From positions 1 to 6,693 of the forward strand of contig CALANC010000181.1 in NCBI GenBank assembly GCA_937925895.1: a stretch of 6,693 nucleotides of DNA. Reading direction: 5' to 3'. Under the pieces are notes generated by a model. The model ran no database searches and had not been told where the DNA came from. It saw only the letters and a list, made by a program, of their open reading frames with translations. The position numbers and the translations under genes are program-made. Of this stretch, positions 5,556 to 6,693 are shown in pieces; position 1 is the first letter of the stretch; the number at the start of each line of letters is the position of its first letter. The DNA is from an uncultured Desulfobacterales bacterium. GTDB taxonomy: Bacteria; Desulfobacterota; Desulfobacteria; Desulfobacterales; UBA11574.

Positions 5556-6476
5556 CTATTCAGATGGTTCAACGTTTATGCCTAAAGCCGCCGGAGCGTC
5601 GAGGCCTTGCCCTTTCCAGGAAGAAAACACCAGTACAATTACAGTTAACCCATAAGGAAGCATCAACAACAACGAAGAGGGTATATGGGTCCCCGTAGCT
5701 TGAAGCCTCAGTTGAAAAGCCATGACACCTCCGAATAAATAAGCACCGACTGCAGCACGCATAGGATTCCAGAAAGCGAAAATTACCAGTGCAACCGCTA
5801 TCCAGCCCCGGCCCGCTGATAGACCATTGGTCCATAAATGGGTGTAGGCCAAAGACAAATAAGCACCACCCAATCCAACCAGATAGCCCCCTACAAGTAT
5901 TCCGGCCCAACGGTATCCGATCACGCTCAATCCGCCGGCATAGGCTGCCTCAGGATATTCACCTACAGCACGGACCCCAAGACCCCATCGGGTGTATCTA
6001 AAAAAAATCCACATTAACGGCGGTATTATGTAAGAGGTGTAAACAAGAGGGTCATGATTAAAAAAAACCCGCCCGACAAGCGGGATTTCTGACAGAATTG
6101 GAATCGATATCGGGGAGAATCCGGAAGCATCTTGACCGATAAAAGGTGTTCCTAAATAATCGGCAAGACCGATCCCGAGTATGGTCAGCGCCAACCCGGA
6201 AACCACCTGGTTCCCCTGAAAACCCAAACAAACCAGTCCGTGCAGACTGGCCAAAAGAGCACCGGCACAGCCACCAAGGAGAAAGCCCAAAATTGGGCTT
6301 CCGGTCACCTTGGAAGTAACAAATCCCGCCAATGCACCCAACATCATAATCCCTTCGATTCCTAAATTCAGAATACCGGACTTTTCGGTAAAGATTTCAC
6401 CCAGTGTTGCATACAGAATCGGCGTACCTGATTGAACGGCTGCAGCTAAAAGAGGCAGCAGGAATTCCAGGCTCAT
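5556..6476 (-). CDS. Nucleoside-type ABC importer permease (YufQ/NupQ/NupC-like)
   Basis: Inner-membrane permease of the BPD_transp_2 family, 306 residues, the usual length for this subunit. The N-terminal region has the family hallmark GEIFTEKSGILNLGIEGIMM (26-45). Several hydrophobic segments follow, at roughly 1-22, 43-58, 61-85, 90-110, 146-160, 187-211, 224-250 and 266-287. The cytoplasmic loop VRAVGEYPEAAYAGGLSVIG (168-187) is the EAA-like region that should contact the ATPase. GRGWIAVALVIFAFWNPMRA (222-241) is another typical block. Its ATG (6474-6476) overlaps the TGA of the preceding permease as ATGA. An AAGG ribosome binding site at 6485-6488 supports the start. It would form a heterodimeric channel with the partial permease upstream. 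The substrate cannot be read from the sequence; a purine nucleoside or nucleobase is inferred. Confidence 0.94.
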   Translation of the reverse strand: MSLEFLLPLLAAAVQSGTPILYATLGEIFTEKSGILNLGIEGIMMLGALAGFVTSKVTGSPILGFLLGGCAGALLASLHGLVCLGFQGNQVVSGLALTILGIGLADYLGTPFIGQDASGFSPISIPILSEIPLVGRVFFNHDPLVYTSYIIPPLMWIFFRYTRWGLGVRAVGEYPEAAYAGGLSVIGYRWAGILVGGYLVGLGGAYLSLAYTHLWTNGLSAGRGWIAVALVIFAFWNPMRAAVGAYLFGGVMAFQLRLQATGTHIPSSLLLMLPYGLTVIVLVFSSWKGQGLDAPAALGINVEPSE

Positions 6477-6693
6477 GATTTTTTCCTTAACCTGATGCGG
6501 TAATTAATAAAAAAACTGCCTGACAGCACCGTAAGCAAAATAAGACCCTCCATAATTCCACCAAAGGCGGCAGGCACCTGGAGATCTAGCTGCAGGTTTT
6601 CCAGACCGACTCTAAGTCCCGCCAGTAAAAAAGAGGCCACCCCTATGTATATGGGATTCAGTCTGGCGAGCCAAGCGACAACAATGGCCGTAT
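6473..6693 (-). CDS. Nucleoside-type ABC importer permease, C-terminal part (YufP/NupP/NupB-like; runs off the window)
   Basis: The last 73 codons of an integral membrane protein are readable: AWLARLNPIYIGVASFLLAG, then RVGLENLQLDLQVPAAFGGI, then MEGLILLTVLSGSFFINYRI and a basic tail ending RLRKKS. Two hydrophobic segments, a G-L-x-x-G-x-x-x-x-Q-like turn and the VPAAFGGIMEGLILL stretch match the C-terminal end of the larger permease of nucleoside-type importers. The gene ends in TGA at 6473-6475, sharing ATGA with the next permease, so the two are translationally coupled. The N-terminal part, and probably a BMP-family binding lipoprotein gene, should lie above 6693. Confidence 0.85.
   Translation of the reverse strand, partial: TAIVVAWLARLNPIYIGVASFLLAGLRVGLENLQLDLQVPAAFGGIMEGLILLTVLSGSFFINYRIRLRKKS

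Noticed and set aside
5569..5910. 113-residue minus-strand frame inside the permease gene
   Set aside because: It is a shifted frame within a well-supported permease and has no recognisable features.

Overview
All recognisable genes lie on the minus strand, so the biological reading order runs from the high coordinates down. The window suggests a Gram-negative bacterium of moderate-to-low GC. The pairing of argS with a single-pass SPOR-domain protein, next to gatC and several bulky intergenic repeats, fits a deltaproteobacterium (Desulfobacterota, perhaps Desulfobacterales). That placement comes from remembered gene neighbourhoods and was not searched.

Region 1 (about 6693 to 3559) is a tightly packed operon for purine uptake and salvage. 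It begins with the C-terminal end of one BPD_transp_2-type permease (6473-6693). A second permease overlaps it by an ATGA junction (5556-6476). Next comes a Gpt-type xanthine/guanine phosphoribosyltransferase (5061-5537), then a double-domain ATPase of the nucleoside importer family (3559-5052) that starts 8 nt after the gpt stop. The permeases and ATPase should import a purine nucleoside or base, and Gpt would convert the base to its nucleotide. No substrate-binding lipoprotein (BMP family) is in the window; it would be expected upstream, beyond 6693.

Region 2 (3167 to 1) holds translation and envelope genes: argS (1503-3167), a membrane-anchored SPOR-domain protein (476-1186) and the start of gatC (1-196). 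These three are separated by long gaps rather than packed together.

Region 3 is the set of gaps. Each of the three large intergenic spaces (197-475, 1187-1502, 3168-3558) contains one copy of the same structured repeat: A at 252-403, B at 1254-1427 (inverted) and C at 3270-3522. Each copy is bounded by CACCGC-like inverted ends. Each has a conserved hairpin with a TTTCCGC stem and a 7-nt loop, plus a second palindrome of different sequence near the other end. Copies B and C align over their left arms up to that second hairpin. In copy C the left and right halves resemble each other head to head, so the element looks like an inverted pair of hairpin units. These repeats are the least explained part of the window. 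Short reading frames inside them (peptides such as RKDAEFAE) are not considered genes.
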